A stretch of 64,000 bases of DNA from Actinocorallia herbida (GCF_003751225.1 NZ_RJKE01000001.1:3844001-3908000), one strand, 5' to 3'. Counted from the first letter of the stretch, positions 18,684 through 27,287 are shown. Program-made: numbers and translations. The notes: generated by a model not told the origin, from the sequence alone.

Positions 18684-19556
18684 TCAGGCGGGGTGCGTCA
18701 CGGCGCGGACGAGCCGCGGCCAGACGCGGTGCAGTTCGCGCTGCCAGGACGGCCAGTCGTGGGTTCCGTCGCGGTAGAGGTGGGTCTCGATGGGGATGCC
18801 GAGGGCGCGGAGCCGTCTCAGGAACGGGCGGATCGTCGAGCGGACGATCGGTTCGGCGAGGTTCGCGGGGCTCCAGGGGGCGGGCGGGTCGAGCGGGCCG
18901 GGGCGGCCGGTGAGACCGCAGGACAGGTAGAGGGCGGTGCCGCGCAGGCCCTCGGCCAGGTGCAGCGGGTCGGCGGCGCGCCAGTGCCGGTCGTGCAGGA
19001 GCGGGACGCCCCACATGTCGAACGGGTCGACGCGGCCGGCGATGCCCGTGGCGGCGAGCAGGGTGAGGGCGGCGGGCGGGGTGCGGATCGTGCACGGGCC
19101 GCTCAGCGCCGCCGCGAACCGGAAGCGGCCGGGATGGGCGGCGGCGCTGAGCAGCGCGCCGTAGCCGCCTCCGGAGACGCCGGCGACCGCCCGGATCTCG
19201 GAGGCTTGGAACCGCTCGCGCATGAGCGCGTGCAGGTCATGGACGTGGAAGGTCTGCCATTGCGGGCCGCGCCTCCAGTCGGCGTAGCCACCGGCCCGGC
19301 CGCCGTCCGGCATGGCGATGACGACGTCGTCGGCACGGCTGAGCTCGGTGATGTCGGTGTGCCTGAGCCAGGAGGAGGAGTCGTCGAGCCCGCCGTGGTG
19401 GAGCGTCACCAGCGGCCACGGCCCGCCCCCCGGCGACCAGTCGTGGGGCAACAGCACATGGATGTTCAGTTCCGCGCCCGGCACCGCGTCGGCGTGCACG
19501 GTCAGCCGCCTGAGCCGGTCGTTCGGCTTCGCCTCATCGAGGATCTCGATTCCCAT
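18684..19556 (-). CDS. Cytosolic esterase (esterase D/antigen 85-like fold)
   Basis: A 290-residue alpha/beta hydrolase. LVTLHHGGLDDSSSW is the oxyanion-side strand, GVSGGGYGA the nucleophile elbow, and GTHDWPSW holds the catalytic His. It lacks a signal peptide, unlike its relative encoded at 21549, with which it shares the DYTSW/DSSSW, DWW/DWR, TFH and GxSxGG pattern and the C-terminal HDW/HAW region. These enzymes resemble esterase D and mycolyltransferase-type acyl hydrolases; the substrate is unknown. It is divergent from the methyltransferase gene at 19723. The start is the ATG that begins the conserved fold; the upstream ribosome site is weak. Confidence 0.85.
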   Translation of the reverse strand: MGIEILDEAKPNDRLRRLTVHADAVPGAELNIHVLLPHDWSPGGGPWPLVTLHHGGLDDSSSWLRHTDITELSRADDVVIAMPDGGRAGGYADWRRGPQWQTFHVHDLHALMRERFQASEIRAVAGVSGGGYGALLSAAAHPGRFRFAAALSGPCTIRTPPAALTLLAATGIAGRVDPFDMWGVPLLHDRHWRAADPLHLAEGLRGTALYLSCGLTGRPGPLDPPAPWSPANLAEPIVRSTIRPFLRRLRALGIPIETHLYRDGTHDWPSWQRELHRVWPRLVRAVTHPA

Positions 19557-19722
19557 GGTCGGCGATTCTCGCGGCCCGGAGCACGCGGAACACCGTAGGA
19601 AAAGGAGAAAAACCGCCCGTGAGAGCTCAGTTTCCGCGCCTTGGCGGGCGCGTTCGTCGGCCTGCGGAAAAGCCGTCGGCCAGGCGGCTCGGAGGCGTCG
19701 CGCCCGGTCCCGGGAGCGCGTC

Positions 19723-21552
19723 GTGATCGCCGGTCTCGTCGCCGTCGTCGCCCTGTGCATGACGGCCAACGCGCTACGGCTGCGCGCCCGATTGCGCGGC
19801 CTTCGTCCACTCCCGCCCTGCCCCTCGGGCACCGGTGCCGGAGAGGAGACGGACTTCGTGCTGCTCGCCGCGGCGGGCGTCGAGGTGGCGCCCGAGGTCG
19901 TGCGGGACGCCGAGCGGTACGCCGGGGAGCACGGGCTCGGGCTGGTCGATCTGCTGCCGCGCGACCTGTCCGTCGACGGGGCGCTCGACCTGGCCCGTCA
20001 TCTGGACTTCCGCGCCTACCGCGCCGACCCCTTCGGGATGGGGCGCGGAGCCTGCCACGCCGTCCTCGCCTCGCGGCAGGCGGTGCGGGACGCCGGGATC
20101 GCGACGGGCACGGACCTGGACCCCGACGAGCTCGGCGCGGCCACGGCCCGGCTCAAGCTCTGCACCGGTGGCGCCGACATCGTCGTGGCCGCCGTGCGCG
20201 GCGGGGACCGGACCGCCTTCCGCCGGGCGCGGCTTCGCGCGCTCGCGCTGGTGATCCCGCAGACCCTCGCCCTGCCGCAGACCCTGTTCGCCGCCGCGGG
20301 CGGGTACCTGCTGGTCGTCGCCGGGCTGCTCCTCGCGCCGGTGCCCGGCCTCGCCCTCGCGCTCTGGTACTGCGCGCTGCCCGCCCTGGCCTTCGCGGGC
20401 ACCCCCGTCCGGCCGCGCGACCTGGCGCGGGTGTGCGCGACCCGGCTGCTGCACACGCCCCGGTCGATCGTCCGGACGCTCACCGCGCCAAGGACGCGCT
20501 GGGAGCGCGGCCTCATCGCCGCCCGGGAGGAGGCGAGGCCCCGGTACCGGGCCGAGATCGACCGCGGCGTCGCCCGCTTCCTCGGGCCGCGCGCCGACCG
20601 CTGCCCCTGGTGCGGCGGCACGCCGCGCCGGCACGTCGTCGCCCGGGACCTGCTCCAGGGCAAGCCCGGAAGGTTCCGCCTCGACCGCTGCGCGGACTGC
20701 GGCCACGTCTTCCAGAACCCGCAGGTCACCCCCGAAGGGCTGGCGTTCTACTACAGGGACGTCTATGACGGGCTCGGCGATGTCCTCGCCGAGCGGATCC
20801 TCAGCTCCACCACCCCGTGGTACCTCGCCCGCGCCGCCATGGTCGCCCGGCACACGCGGCCGCGATCGTGGCTCGACATAGGCACCGGAAAAGCGCACTT
20901 CTGCCGGGTCGCGCGGACCGTCCTGCCCGGCACCCGCTTCGACGGCCTGGATTTCGGCGCCGCCGTCGAGGAGGGCGGCCGCCGCGGCTGGATCGACCGC
21001 GCCTACCGGGGCGAGTTCCTCGCGCTGGCCCCCGACCTCGCCGGCGCCTACGACGTCGTCAGCATGCACCACTACCTGGAGCACACCACCGACCCGCTCG
21101 GCGAGCTCGACGCCGTCGCGAAGATCCTGCCGCCGGGCGGCCACCTGCTGATCGAGCTGCCCGACCCCGAGTCGCGGTTCGCCCGGATCCTGCGCGGCGC
21201 CTGGGTGCCGTGGCTCGCGCCGCAGCACCTCCACCTGATCCCGATCGGCAACCTGCGCACGGCCCTGGCCCAGCGCGGGCTCGAGGTGCTCGACGAGGAA
21301 CGCCGGGAGGCCGACCAGGGACCGGACTTCACCACCTCGGCCGCCGCCCTGGCCAACCGGATCGGCCTGGACGTCCACCGGCCATGGACGCGCCGGGCCC
21401 CGGGCCGTCGAGAGTACGCCCGCGCCCTCGCCGTGACCGTCCTCGCCGGACCGCTCATGGCCCTCGCCGTCCTCTTGGACGTGCTGACCCTCCCGCTCGC
21501 CCGGCGCGACAGCAACGCCTACCGGGTCCTGGCAAGGAAGAACCTCGGATGA
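19723..21552 (+). CDS. Membrane-anchored SAM methyltransferase with zinc ribbon and GT-like N-terminus
   Basis: A 609-residue multidomain protein. The N-terminal ~12 residues start a membrane helix (AGLVAVVALCMTAN). Residues ~40-160 resemble part of a family-2 glycosyltransferase, without an obvious DxD motif. Two or more hydrophobic helices lie at ~180-230. CPWCGG and CADCGH at ~290-330 form a zinc ribbon, then a class I methyltransferase follows with WLDIGTGKAHF, DVVSMHHYLEHTTDP and LPPGGHLLIELPDP. The C-terminus has another hydrophobic segment. The GTG chosen has GGGAG upstream. It is coupled by ATGA to the secreted esterase. A role in modifying an envelope lipid or glycan is inference. 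Confidence 0.8.
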   Translation: MIAGLVAVVALCMTANALRLRARLRGLRPLPPCPSGTGAGEETDFVLLAAAGVEVAPEVVRDAERYAGEHGLGLVDLLPRDLSVDGALDLARHLDFRAYRADPFGMGRGACHAVLASRQAVRDAGIATGTDLDPDELGAATARLKLCTGGADIVVAAVRGGDRTAFRRARLRALALVIPQTLALPQTLFAAAGGYLLVVAGLLLAPVPGLALALWYCALPALAFAGTPVRPRDLARVCATRLLHTPRSIVRTLTAPRTRWERGLIAAREEARPRYRAEIDRGVARFLGPRADRCPWCGGTPRRHVVARDLLQGKPGRFRLDRCADCGHVFQNPQVTPEGLAFYYRDVYDGLGDVLAERILSSTTPWYLARAAMVARHTRPRSWLDIGTGKAHFCRVARTVLPGTRFDGLDFGAAVEEGGRRGWIDRAYRGEFLALAPDLAGAYDVVSMHHYLEHTTDPLGELDAVAKILPPGGHLLIELPDPESRFARILRGAWVPWLAPQHLHLIPIGNLRTALAQRGLEVLDEERREADQGPDFTTSAAALANRIGLDVHRPWTRRAPGRREYARALAVTVLAGPLMALAVLLDVLTLPLARRDSNAYRVLARKNLG

Positions 21553-22502
21553 AACGCCTCCTGGCCGTAGCCGTGCTCCTCGCCGCGCTCCTCCCCGTCC
21601 CGGCCGCGGCCGCCGAGGCCACCGAGCGGTGGCTCGGCCCGCGGACCGTCGACCTGACGTGGTACTCGCCGAACATCGGAGAGGAGGTCGTCGCGCGGGT
21701 GCTCCTGCCGCGCCGCTGGACCCGCGACGCCGCGCGGACCTGGCCCGTCGTCTACGCCTACCAGGGCGGACGCGACGACTACACGTCCTGGACCCGGGAG
21801 ACCGACCTCGAAGAGCTCGCCGAGCCCTGGGACGTCATCGTCGTCACCCCGACCGGCGGCGGCAACGGCAGCTACACCGACTGGTGGAACGACGGCGCGG
21901 GCGGCACCCCGCGCTGGGAGACCTTCCACACCGAGGAGCTCCCGCGCCTGATGCGCGGCTACCGGGCGGGATCCGGCCGCGCCGCCGTCGGCATCTCCTC
22001 CGGCGGCTTCGGCGCGATGTCCTACGCCGCGCGCCACCCCGGCCTGTTCCGCTACGCGGCGTCCTTCTCCGGCCCCACCCACCCCACCCTGGGCGGCGCC
22101 CCGGCGATCCTGCTCACCGTCAACCTGCTGGGCTTCGGCCCGGACGCCTTCCGCGTCTTCGGCCTGCCCGGCCGGGACGCCGCCAACTGGCGAGCCCACG
22201 ACCCCTACCTCCAGGCGGCCGCCCTGCGGGGCACCGGCCTGTACGTCGCCAGCGGCACCACGGGCCTGAACGGCCCCTACACGCCCGACGGCGCCCAGTG
22301 GCGGCCCACCCAGGTCAGCGAGGTCCTCATCGGCCGGATGAACCGGGCTTTCGTCGAACGTCTGGACGGCCTCGGCATCCCCGTCACGTCCCACATCTAC
22401 GGCGACGGCTGGCACGCCTGGCCCGAATGGGTCCCCGAGCTCCACGCCGCCTGGCCCCTGATGATGCGGGCCCTCTCCGTGCCCCGCCCGGACTCGCCGT
22501 AG
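21549..22502 (+). CDS. Secreted esterase, antigen 85/esterase D-like
   Basis: A 317-residue protein with a Sec signal peptide (MKRLLAVAVLLAALLPVP, cleavage likely after AAAAEA). The mature part is an alpha/beta hydrolase: VVYAYQGGRDDYTSW, GISSGGFGAM nucleophile elbow, and DGWHAWPEW with the catalytic His. It is a paralogue of the cytosolic esterase encoded at 18684. The start overlaps the methyltransferase stop as ATGA, tying an exported acyl-hydrolase or acyltransferase to a membrane methyltransferase. Acyl-lipid or acyl-glycan processing outside the cell is plausible; the exact substrate is unknown. Confidence 0.88.
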   Translation: MKRLLAVAVLLAALLPVPAAAAEATERWLGPRTVDLTWYSPNIGEEVVARVLLPRRWTRDAARTWPVVYAYQGGRDDYTSWTRETDLEELAEPWDVIVVTPTGGGNGSYTDWWNDGAGGTPRWETFHTEELPRLMRGYRAGSGRAAVGISSGGFGAMSYAARHPGLFRYAASFSGPTHPTLGGAPAILLTVNLLGFGPDAFRVFGLPGRDAANWRAHDPYLQAAALRGTGLYVASGTTGLNGPYTPDGAQWRPTQVSEVLIGRMNRAFVERLDGLGIPVTSHIYGDGWHAWPEWVPELHAAWPLMMRALSVPRPDSP

Positions 22503-22511
22503 CCGCCGCCG

Positions 22512-22542
22512 GGGCCGTCGGACCCAAGGGGTCCGACGGCCC
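22512..22542. terminator. Bidirectional hairpin terminator
   Basis: A perfect 14-base-pair stem (GGGCCGTCGGACCC) with a three-base AAG loop lies between the convergent esterase and DUF4097 genes, so it can end both transcripts. Confidence 0.75.
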
Positions 22543-22552
22543 TGTGCGGCGG

Positions 22553-23218
22553 TCAGAGGCTGCGGGCGGTGATGTCGCCCTGGGTGGTGGTGGCGTGGAT
22601 GTCGAGGGTGGTGGTGCCGTCGTTCTTGAGGGTGTTGGTGATGCGGCCGTGGGAGGTGCCGGCGTCGAGGGAGGCCGAGACGCCTGGGGCGGTGGTGATG
22701 GTGATGTCGCCGGCCTGGGTGGTGAGGGCGACCTTGCCGGTGGTGGCTTCGGTGATGGTGATGTTCCCGCGCTGGGTGGTGAGGTCGGCGGGGCCGGTGA
22801 GGCGGCCGATCTCGATGTGGCCGTCGGTGGCGGTGAGGGTGATGCGGGTGGCTTCGTCGATCTTGATGTGGTGGTAGGCGCCGTCGAAGGCGATGTCGCC
22901 GAGCCGGCCGACGGCCCGGAGTTCGGTGGCGGCGGCCTTGCCTTCGGCGCTGGAGCCGGCGGGCAGCTGGACGGTCACCTCGATGGATCCGGGGGCGCCC
23001 AGGAGCTGGTTCTTGGCGGCCGGGCCCTCGATCCGCAGGACGCCGTCGGTGTAGGCGACGGTGGTCTGCTCGGCGGCCTTGACGTCACGGGTCTTGGTGG
23101 CGTCGGCGGGCAGGACCTCGACCACGGTGTCGGTGCGGTCGGCGGCGATCAGGCGGACTCGCCCGGCGGGGACGTTCAGGACGGCGGTGATCGGGGCGGG
23201 GGTGGCGAACTTCTGCAT
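22553..23218 (-). CDS. DUF4097-family beta-strand repeat protein
   Basis: A 221-residue protein of repeating short strands with T-x-x-G-[DN/HI]-I units (QRGNITITEATTG, QAGDITITTAPGV, TQGDITARSL), the right-handed helix pattern of DUF4097/DUF4098 proteins. No signal peptide or membrane helix is seen and no catalytic residues are evident; the function of the family is poorly known and often linked to regulator genes. The ATG has AGGAG at seven bases; longer forms upstream run into the AT-rich regulatory region. It is divergent from the MarR-type regulator encoded at 23452. Confidence 0.85.
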   Translation of the reverse strand: MQKFATPAPITAVLNVPAGRVRLIAADRTDTVVEVLPADATKTRDVKAAEQTTVAYTDGVLRIEGPAAKNQLLGAPGSIEVTVQLPAGSSAEGKAAATELRAVGRLGDIAFDGAYHHIKIDEATRITLTATDGHIEIGRLTGPADLTTQRGNITITEATTGKVALTTQAGDITITTAPGVSASLDAGTSHGRITNTLKNDGTTTLDIHATTTQGDITARSL

Positions 23219-23290
23219 CGTGCTCTCCTGTGCTCTCGTGTCGGTCGTTGTTTCCGACATCGCAAAAGCTACGTTGCGTTCAGGGAACTG

Positions 23291-23306
23291 GCAACAAGCT
23301 TGTTGC
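23291..23306. promoter_or_regulatory. Perfect 16-base palindrome, candidate operator
   Basis: GCAACAAGCTTGTTGC is a perfect palindrome between the divergent DUF4097 and MarR-type genes. Related TTGC/GCAA elements recur nearby (ACGTTGCG at 23271, TTGCAA at 23346 and 23390). The spacing and symmetry make it the likely binding site of the adjacent regulator. Confidence 0.6.
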
Positions 23307-23451
23307 GCAAGAATCGAATCACTGCAGGTGGAAGCGTGAATATTGTTGCAATCGATCTGCGGGCTAACGCAACAACAAAAGGCGTCGCGTTGCAATGGTC
23401 CGGGTGTGAACGCTATGCTGAGGACCTCGAGAAGACATGAAGGAGGCCGTG

Positions 23452-24192
23452 ATGCCGGGAGGCAGGCTCACCCAGCAGGAACGCCAGCAGATCGCGCTCG
23501 GGCTGGCCGACGGCCTCGCCTACGCGGAGATCGCCAGGCGCGTCGACCGTCCGACGTCGACGATCACGCGTGAGGTGATGCGCAACGGCGGCCCCACCGC
23601 CTACCGCGCCGACCTGGCCCACCGCGCCACCGAGCGCCGCACCCACCGGAGCAGGCAGGCCGCGCCCAAGGGGCGGGAGGAGGTCCCGCAGGCCCATGGC
23701 CGCGACGCCGCGGCGGTGGCCGAGTTCGAGGAGACGCTCATCACGGTCTTCATGGCCTCCGGCCTGCCCAAGATGATGGCCCGGGTGATGGTCTGCCTCT
23801 ACACCACCGACTCGGGCAGTCTCACCTCGGCCGAACTCGTCAAGCGCCTCCAGGTCAGCCCGGCGTCCATCTCCAAGGCGATCACCTTCCTCGAGGGGCA
23901 GGGCCTCGCCCGCCGGGAACGCGACGAGCGCCGTCGCGAGCGTTATGTCATCGACGAGGACGTCTGGTACCAGGCGACGGTCGCCAGCTCCCGGTCGCTC
24001 GCCCAGGTCGTCGAGACCTCGCGGCAGGGCGTCGGGGTCCTCGGCCCCGGCACCCCGGCCGCCACCCGGCTGGAGAACATCGCCCGCTTCCTCGACTTCG
24101 TCATCGAGAGCATCAACCGCTCCGCGGAGCAGGCCCGCTCGGTCCTGCACGTGAAAGCCGAACCGGCCCCGGACAAGACCGGAGAGCCCTAG
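23452..24192 (+). CDS. MarR/GbsR-type regulator with N-terminal IS30-like HTH
   Basis: A 246-residue regulator. Residues 4-45 (RLTQQERQQIALGLADG, IARRVDRPTSTITREVMRNG) match the HTH_38 DNA-binding helix usually found in IS30 transposases, but there is no transposase catalytic domain. Residues ~85-180 form a MarR/GbsR winged helix (LTSAELVKRLQVSPASISKAI, RRERDERRRERYVI). Two DNA-binding domains in one chain is unusual. The ATG has AAGGAGG upstream; an ATG five codons earlier would place this site inside the gene. It probably controls itself and the divergent DUF4097 gene through the palindromes between them. Confidence 0.85.
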   Translation: MPGGRLTQQERQQIALGLADGLAYAEIARRVDRPTSTITREVMRNGGPTAYRADLAHRATERRTHRSRQAAPKGREEVPQAHGRDAAAVAEFEETLITVFMASGLPKMMARVMVCLYTTDSGSLTSAELVKRLQVSPASISKAITFLEGQGLARRERDERRRERYVIDEDVWYQATVASSRSLAQVVETSRQGVGVLGPGTPAATRLENIARFLDFVIESINRSAEQARSVLHVKAEPAPDKTGEP

Positions 24193-24345
24193 ATCGGCAC
24201 GCCACCAGCGGGTTACCCGCTCGACGGCACGGGCGGCCCTCCCGAGGTGCTGCGCGGCGAATGTGACCGTTGACACACTGTCGTGGGGGCTGTTTTCATT
24301 GCGCGACGGTGGCACCCCCCACCCGTGAGGGAAGTGAAGACGGCT

Positions 24346-25227
24346 GTGGACGATTCCCCCCTGATCGCGATCGGGCTTCCCATCGCGCTCGCCATCATCA
24401 TGTTCGGGCTCGGGCTCTCGTTGACCGTGCGGGATTTCCGGCGGGTGGCGGCGTCGCCGCGGGCCGTGGTGGTGGCGCTCGGGTTGCAGGTCCTCGTGCT
24501 GCCGGTGATCGCGTTCGGGCTGGTGACGGCGTTCGATCTCGATCCGCTGCTCGCGGTGGGGGTCATGCTGCTCGCGGCATCGCCGGGCGGGACGACGGCG
24601 AGCCTGTTCAGCCATCTGTTCCGCGGGGACGTGGCACTGAACATCACGCTCACGGCGGTCAACTCGGTGCTGGCGGCGGCGACCATTCCGCTGATCACCA
24701 ACTTCGCGATCGGCCATTTCGGGGCCGAGGGCGAACTGGGCCTCCAGTTCGGCAAGGTCCTCCAGGTCATCGCGATCGTGCTCGTGCCGGTCGTGCTGGG
24801 CATGGTCGTGCGGAGCCGGGCCGCGTCGTTCGCCGAACGGGCCGACAAGCCGGTGCGCGTGTTCTCGATCGTGGTACTCGTGGTGGTCGCGGTCGGCGCG
24901 CTGCTCGGCGAGCGCGAGAACATCGGCGACTACGTGCGGGACGTCGGTGCCGTCACCGGGTTGTTCTGCCTGCTCAGCCTCACGCTCGGCTACTTCGGCG
25001 CGCGCGTCATGCGGCTGAGCGAGGGCCAGTCGATCGCCAGCTCCATGGAGGTCGGCGTGCACAACACCACGGTCGCGCTGACCATCGCGCTGAGCGTGCT
25101 GGACAACACCGAGGTCGCCGTCCCCAGCGCCGTCTACTCCATCATGATGTACGTGCTGGCGACGGCCTTCGGCGTGCTGATCACCCGCACCCACGCCAAG
25201 GCCGCCACCCCACCGGCCCTCACCTGA
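24346..25227 (+). CDS. BASS-family (bile acid:Na+ symporter-like) transporter
   Basis: A 293-residue membrane protein with about nine to ten helices. MLLAASPGGTTASLFSHLFRGDVALNI and SSMEVGVHNTTVALTI are the conserved core regions of the BASS/ACR3-like superfamily, whose members export or import organic anions, bile acids or pantoate with sodium. The substrate is not readable. Several GTG codons could start it (24325, 24334, 24346); the last gives the family N-terminus and a weak GAAG site. It lies alone between the MarR-type regulator and the DUF4396 gene. Confidence 0.8.
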   Translation: MDDSPLIAIGLPIALAIIMFGLGLSLTVRDFRRVAASPRAVVVALGLQVLVLPVIAFGLVTAFDLDPLLAVGVMLLAASPGGTTASLFSHLFRGDVALNITLTAVNSVLAAATIPLITNFAIGHFGAEGELGLQFGKVLQVIAIVLVPVVLGMVVRSRAASFAERADKPVRVFSIVVLVVVAVGALLGERENIGDYVRDVGAVTGLFCLLSLTLGYFGARVMRLSEGQSIASSMEVGVHNTTVALTIALSVLDNTEVAVPSAVYSIMMYVLATAFGVLITRTHAKAATPPALT

Positions 25228-25373
25228 CCGAACGCCTCAGCGCGGCTTCCCCCTCTGCGACCTCCGCCCCCGGATGACCGCGGCGTAGGTCCCACGGGCA
25301 CGGCGGGCGCGTTGGACTCGGTGCCACGAACCGTCAAAGAGAAGCAAGTCCGGGGGATCTTGTTCTCTCCGGA

Positions 25374-25390
25374 ATACCCCCTGGGGGTAT
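25374..25390. promoter_or_regulatory. CsoR-like palindrome
   Basis: ATACCCCCTGGGGGTAT is a 17-base palindrome 48 bases before the DUF4396 start. The G/C tract flanked by TA is the form recognised by CsoR/RcnR-family repressors that sense copper, nickel, cobalt or persulfide. No CsoR gene is in the window, so control in trans is inferred. Confidence 0.6.
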
Positions 25391-25437
25391 GGTGCTGAGG
25401 TGTGCACGATCACTCGGCACGAGGATGGAGAAGTCAG

Positions 25438-25932
25438 ATGGAGCACCACGGCCACGACCACGGCGCGGGAGCGGCGGACCACGCGGGCGGGCGGCACGGC
25501 GCGTCGTGGGGGACCGCGGCGAAGGCCACCCTGCACTGCCTGACGGGCTGCCTCATCGGTGAAGTCCTCGGCATGGCCATCGGCACGGCCCTGGGCTGGG
25601 GCAACGCGCCGACCATGGTCCTGGCGATCGCGCTGGCGTTCGTGTTCGGCTACTCGTTCACCCTGTTCGCGGTCCGGCGCGCCGGACTGAGCTTCGCCAG
25701 CGCCGTCAAGGTCGCGCTCGCCGCGGACACGGTCTCCATCACGGTGATGGAGCTCATCGACAACGGCTTCATCCTCCTGGTGCCCGGCGCCATGGACGCG
25801 CACCTGTCCGACGCCCTGTTCTGGTCCACCCTTCTGGGCGGCTTCGTCATCGCCTTCGTCCTCACCACCCCCGTCAACAAGTGGATGATCGGCCGAGGCA
25901 AGGGACACGCCGTCGTCCACGCCCACCACTGA
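25438..25932 (+). CDS. DUF4396 membrane protein with His-rich N-terminus
   Basis: A 164-residue protein. The first ~35 residues are His/Gly-rich (MEHHGHDHGAGAADHAGGRHG) and the C-terminus ends HAVVHAHH, both possible metal-binding tails. The core has four hydrophobic helices, with TLHCLTGCLIGEVLGM, FALFA-type helix 2 and VMELIDNGFILLVPG typical of DUF4396. It is probably a metal-linked inner-membrane protein. The ATG has GGAG upstream, and a CsoR-like operator lies in the promoter, which supports copper or related metal control. Confidence 0.85.
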   Translation: MEHHGHDHGAGAADHAGGRHGASWGTAAKATLHCLTGCLIGEVLGMAIGTALGWGNAPTMVLAIALAFVFGYSFTLFAVRRAGLSFASAVKVALAADTVSITVMELIDNGFILLVPGAMDAHLSDALFWSTLLGGFVIAFVLTTPVNKWMIGRGKGHAVVHAHH

Positions 25933-25945
25933 CCGCCGCACCCCC

Positions 25946-25985
25946 GCCGCCCTCGGCCCGGCATCACGACCGGTCCGAGGGCGGC
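25946..25985. terminator. Hairpin terminator after DUF4396 gene
   Basis: Eleven-base arms GCCGCCCTCGG and CCGAGGGCGGC enclose an 18-base loop just after the stop codon. There is no T-run, which is common for actinobacterial terminators. Confidence 0.6.
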
Positions 25986-26200
25986 CACCGGCACCGCGTC
26001 CACCCGCGGAGCGGTGGTCCGCCCCGGCGCGTACCGCTGAACGCGCCGCCCTCGCATGCGCTGCTGAGGGCTTCGGCCCCTGACGTCCGGGCTGCCGCGT
26101 GCGCCGCTGGGCGGTCCGGTGCTTTGTGGGCGAGGCCGGGGTGGGTGTGGGTGCTTTAGGTGAGATGTCGGGAACGTCTGCGGTGGGGGGCCGGGATCCC

Positions 26201-26213
26201 TACGATGCGCGGC
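26201..26213 (+). promoter_or_regulatory. Leaderless -10 box
   Basis: TACGAT is followed by seven bases and then ATG at 26214, the geometry of leaderless actinobacterial transcripts. No Shine-Dalgarno is present. This decides the start of the next gene. Confidence 0.5.
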
Positions 26214-26999
26214 ATGGAGTCGATGGGTGGACCGGGTGGCGGTGGCGGTCGGTGGGAAGCGGAGCTGGCCGGGGTTTTCGCGGGCTTTCTGGGCAGGCCG
26301 CTGGCGGAGTTCGACGGTGACGCCGTCCATGCGGCCTTCTTCGGTGGGAACTTCGTTTCAGAGGTCGGGTACCTGCGGGACGACGCCTGGGTGAAGCCGG
26401 CGGCGCTGCGCGGTGCGGAGCCCGTCGTTTGGGATTACGAGATCTTCGATGAGGGCGGGCCGCTGCTGGAGTTCGACGCGAGCCGGTCGGTCTACGAGTT
26501 CGTCGGCAAGGGGCTGCCCGAGGTGTTCGCGGCGGACCTCGCGGCGGCGTGCTTCGAGCCGGGGCTCGCGCGCGGCGCCGACGTCGCGCCGCTGCTGGAC
26601 GGGCACGGGATCGACCTCCGCGCGCCCGGACTGCGGGATTCTTGGTACGTCTGCCACCCGCGGCTCGTCTCGGACGGCACGCTCTTCGACGCGATGCGCG
26701 TCGCGCTGCGCCTGGGCCGAGGCCCGGACGGCATGCTGCTGCCGCCGCTCGAGGACACCGAGCCCGACGAGGAATGGGCCGGCCTGCTCGCCGGAATCGA
26801 TGATCCGGCACTCGCCGCGCACGTGTCCCACTTCTGCGCCGACGGCGACCTCGGCCTGATGTGTCTGGGCGCCGACGCCGTCATCGGCTCCCTGCTGACG
26901 GACCGGGGCAGTACGGTCCTCGCCCACTGGGAGGAGGGCCAGGACCAGATCGAGCTCACCGTCGTCCGCCTCGGCCCCCTCCTCGGCGGCCGCCCCTGA
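26214..26999 (+). CDS. Hypothetical acidic protein
   Basis: A 261-residue soluble acidic protein. After a Gly-rich start it has GNFVSEVGYLRDDAW, VVWDYEIFDEGGPLLEFD, DSWYVCHPRLVSDGTLFDAM and HVSHFCADGDLGLMCLG. I recognise no family; the alternating acidic/hydrophobic pattern looks globular and cytosolic. The start follows a TACGAT box by seven bases, suggesting leaderless translation; ATG at 26205 or 26223 is possible. It stands alone, with a long hairpin downstream. Confidence 0.7.
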   Translation: MESMGGPGGGGGRWEAELAGVFAGFLGRPLAEFDGDAVHAAFFGGNFVSEVGYLRDDAWVKPAALRGAEPVVWDYEIFDEGGPLLEFDASRSVYEFVGKGLPEVFAADLAAACFEPGLARGADVAPLLDGHGIDLRAPGLRDSWYVCHPRLVSDGTLFDAMRVALRLGRGPDGMLLPPLEDTEPDEEWAGLLAGIDDPALAAHVSHFCADGDLGLMCLGADAVIGSLLTDRGSTVLAHWEEGQDQIELTVVRLGPLLGGRP

Positions 27000-27203
27000 C
27001 GCTCACGTTCGAACCGCAGCGGCGTCGCCCTCCCGCAGGACCTCGACGGGGTGGGCGACGGCCGTGCGAAGTTCGCCGAATCCGGGAGGTGAACCTGGGC
27101 CTGTCTGGACCCCCGCGGTGACGCGGTGGGATGCGTGGCGCGCTGATCTCACTTCTTCGTGTGATGCCGGGTGCATGCCCCTGATGCGAACATCCTGGTC
27201 ATG

Positions 27204-27258
27204 AGGGTGCGGGCCGACCGCGGGGAAGCGGGGGCCCGCCGCGGCGGGCCCGCACCCT
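27204..27258. terminator. Bidirectional terminator with nested hairpins
   Basis: Outer arms AGGGTGCGGGCC and GGCCCGCACCCT form a perfect 12-bp stem, and the 3' part contains a separate 20-base palindrome at 27232-27251, so two competing folds exist. It lies between a plus-strand gene and a minus-strand TetR gene that converge. Confidence 0.65.
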
Positions 27259-27287
27259 GGCGCGGGGGAGGGCCCGGCGGGATGAGG

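Noticed and set aside
23452-23600. IS30-type transposase fragment
   Set aside because: The HTH_38 is followed in frame by a MarR winged helix with no DDE domain or terminal repeats, so it belongs to a regulator.
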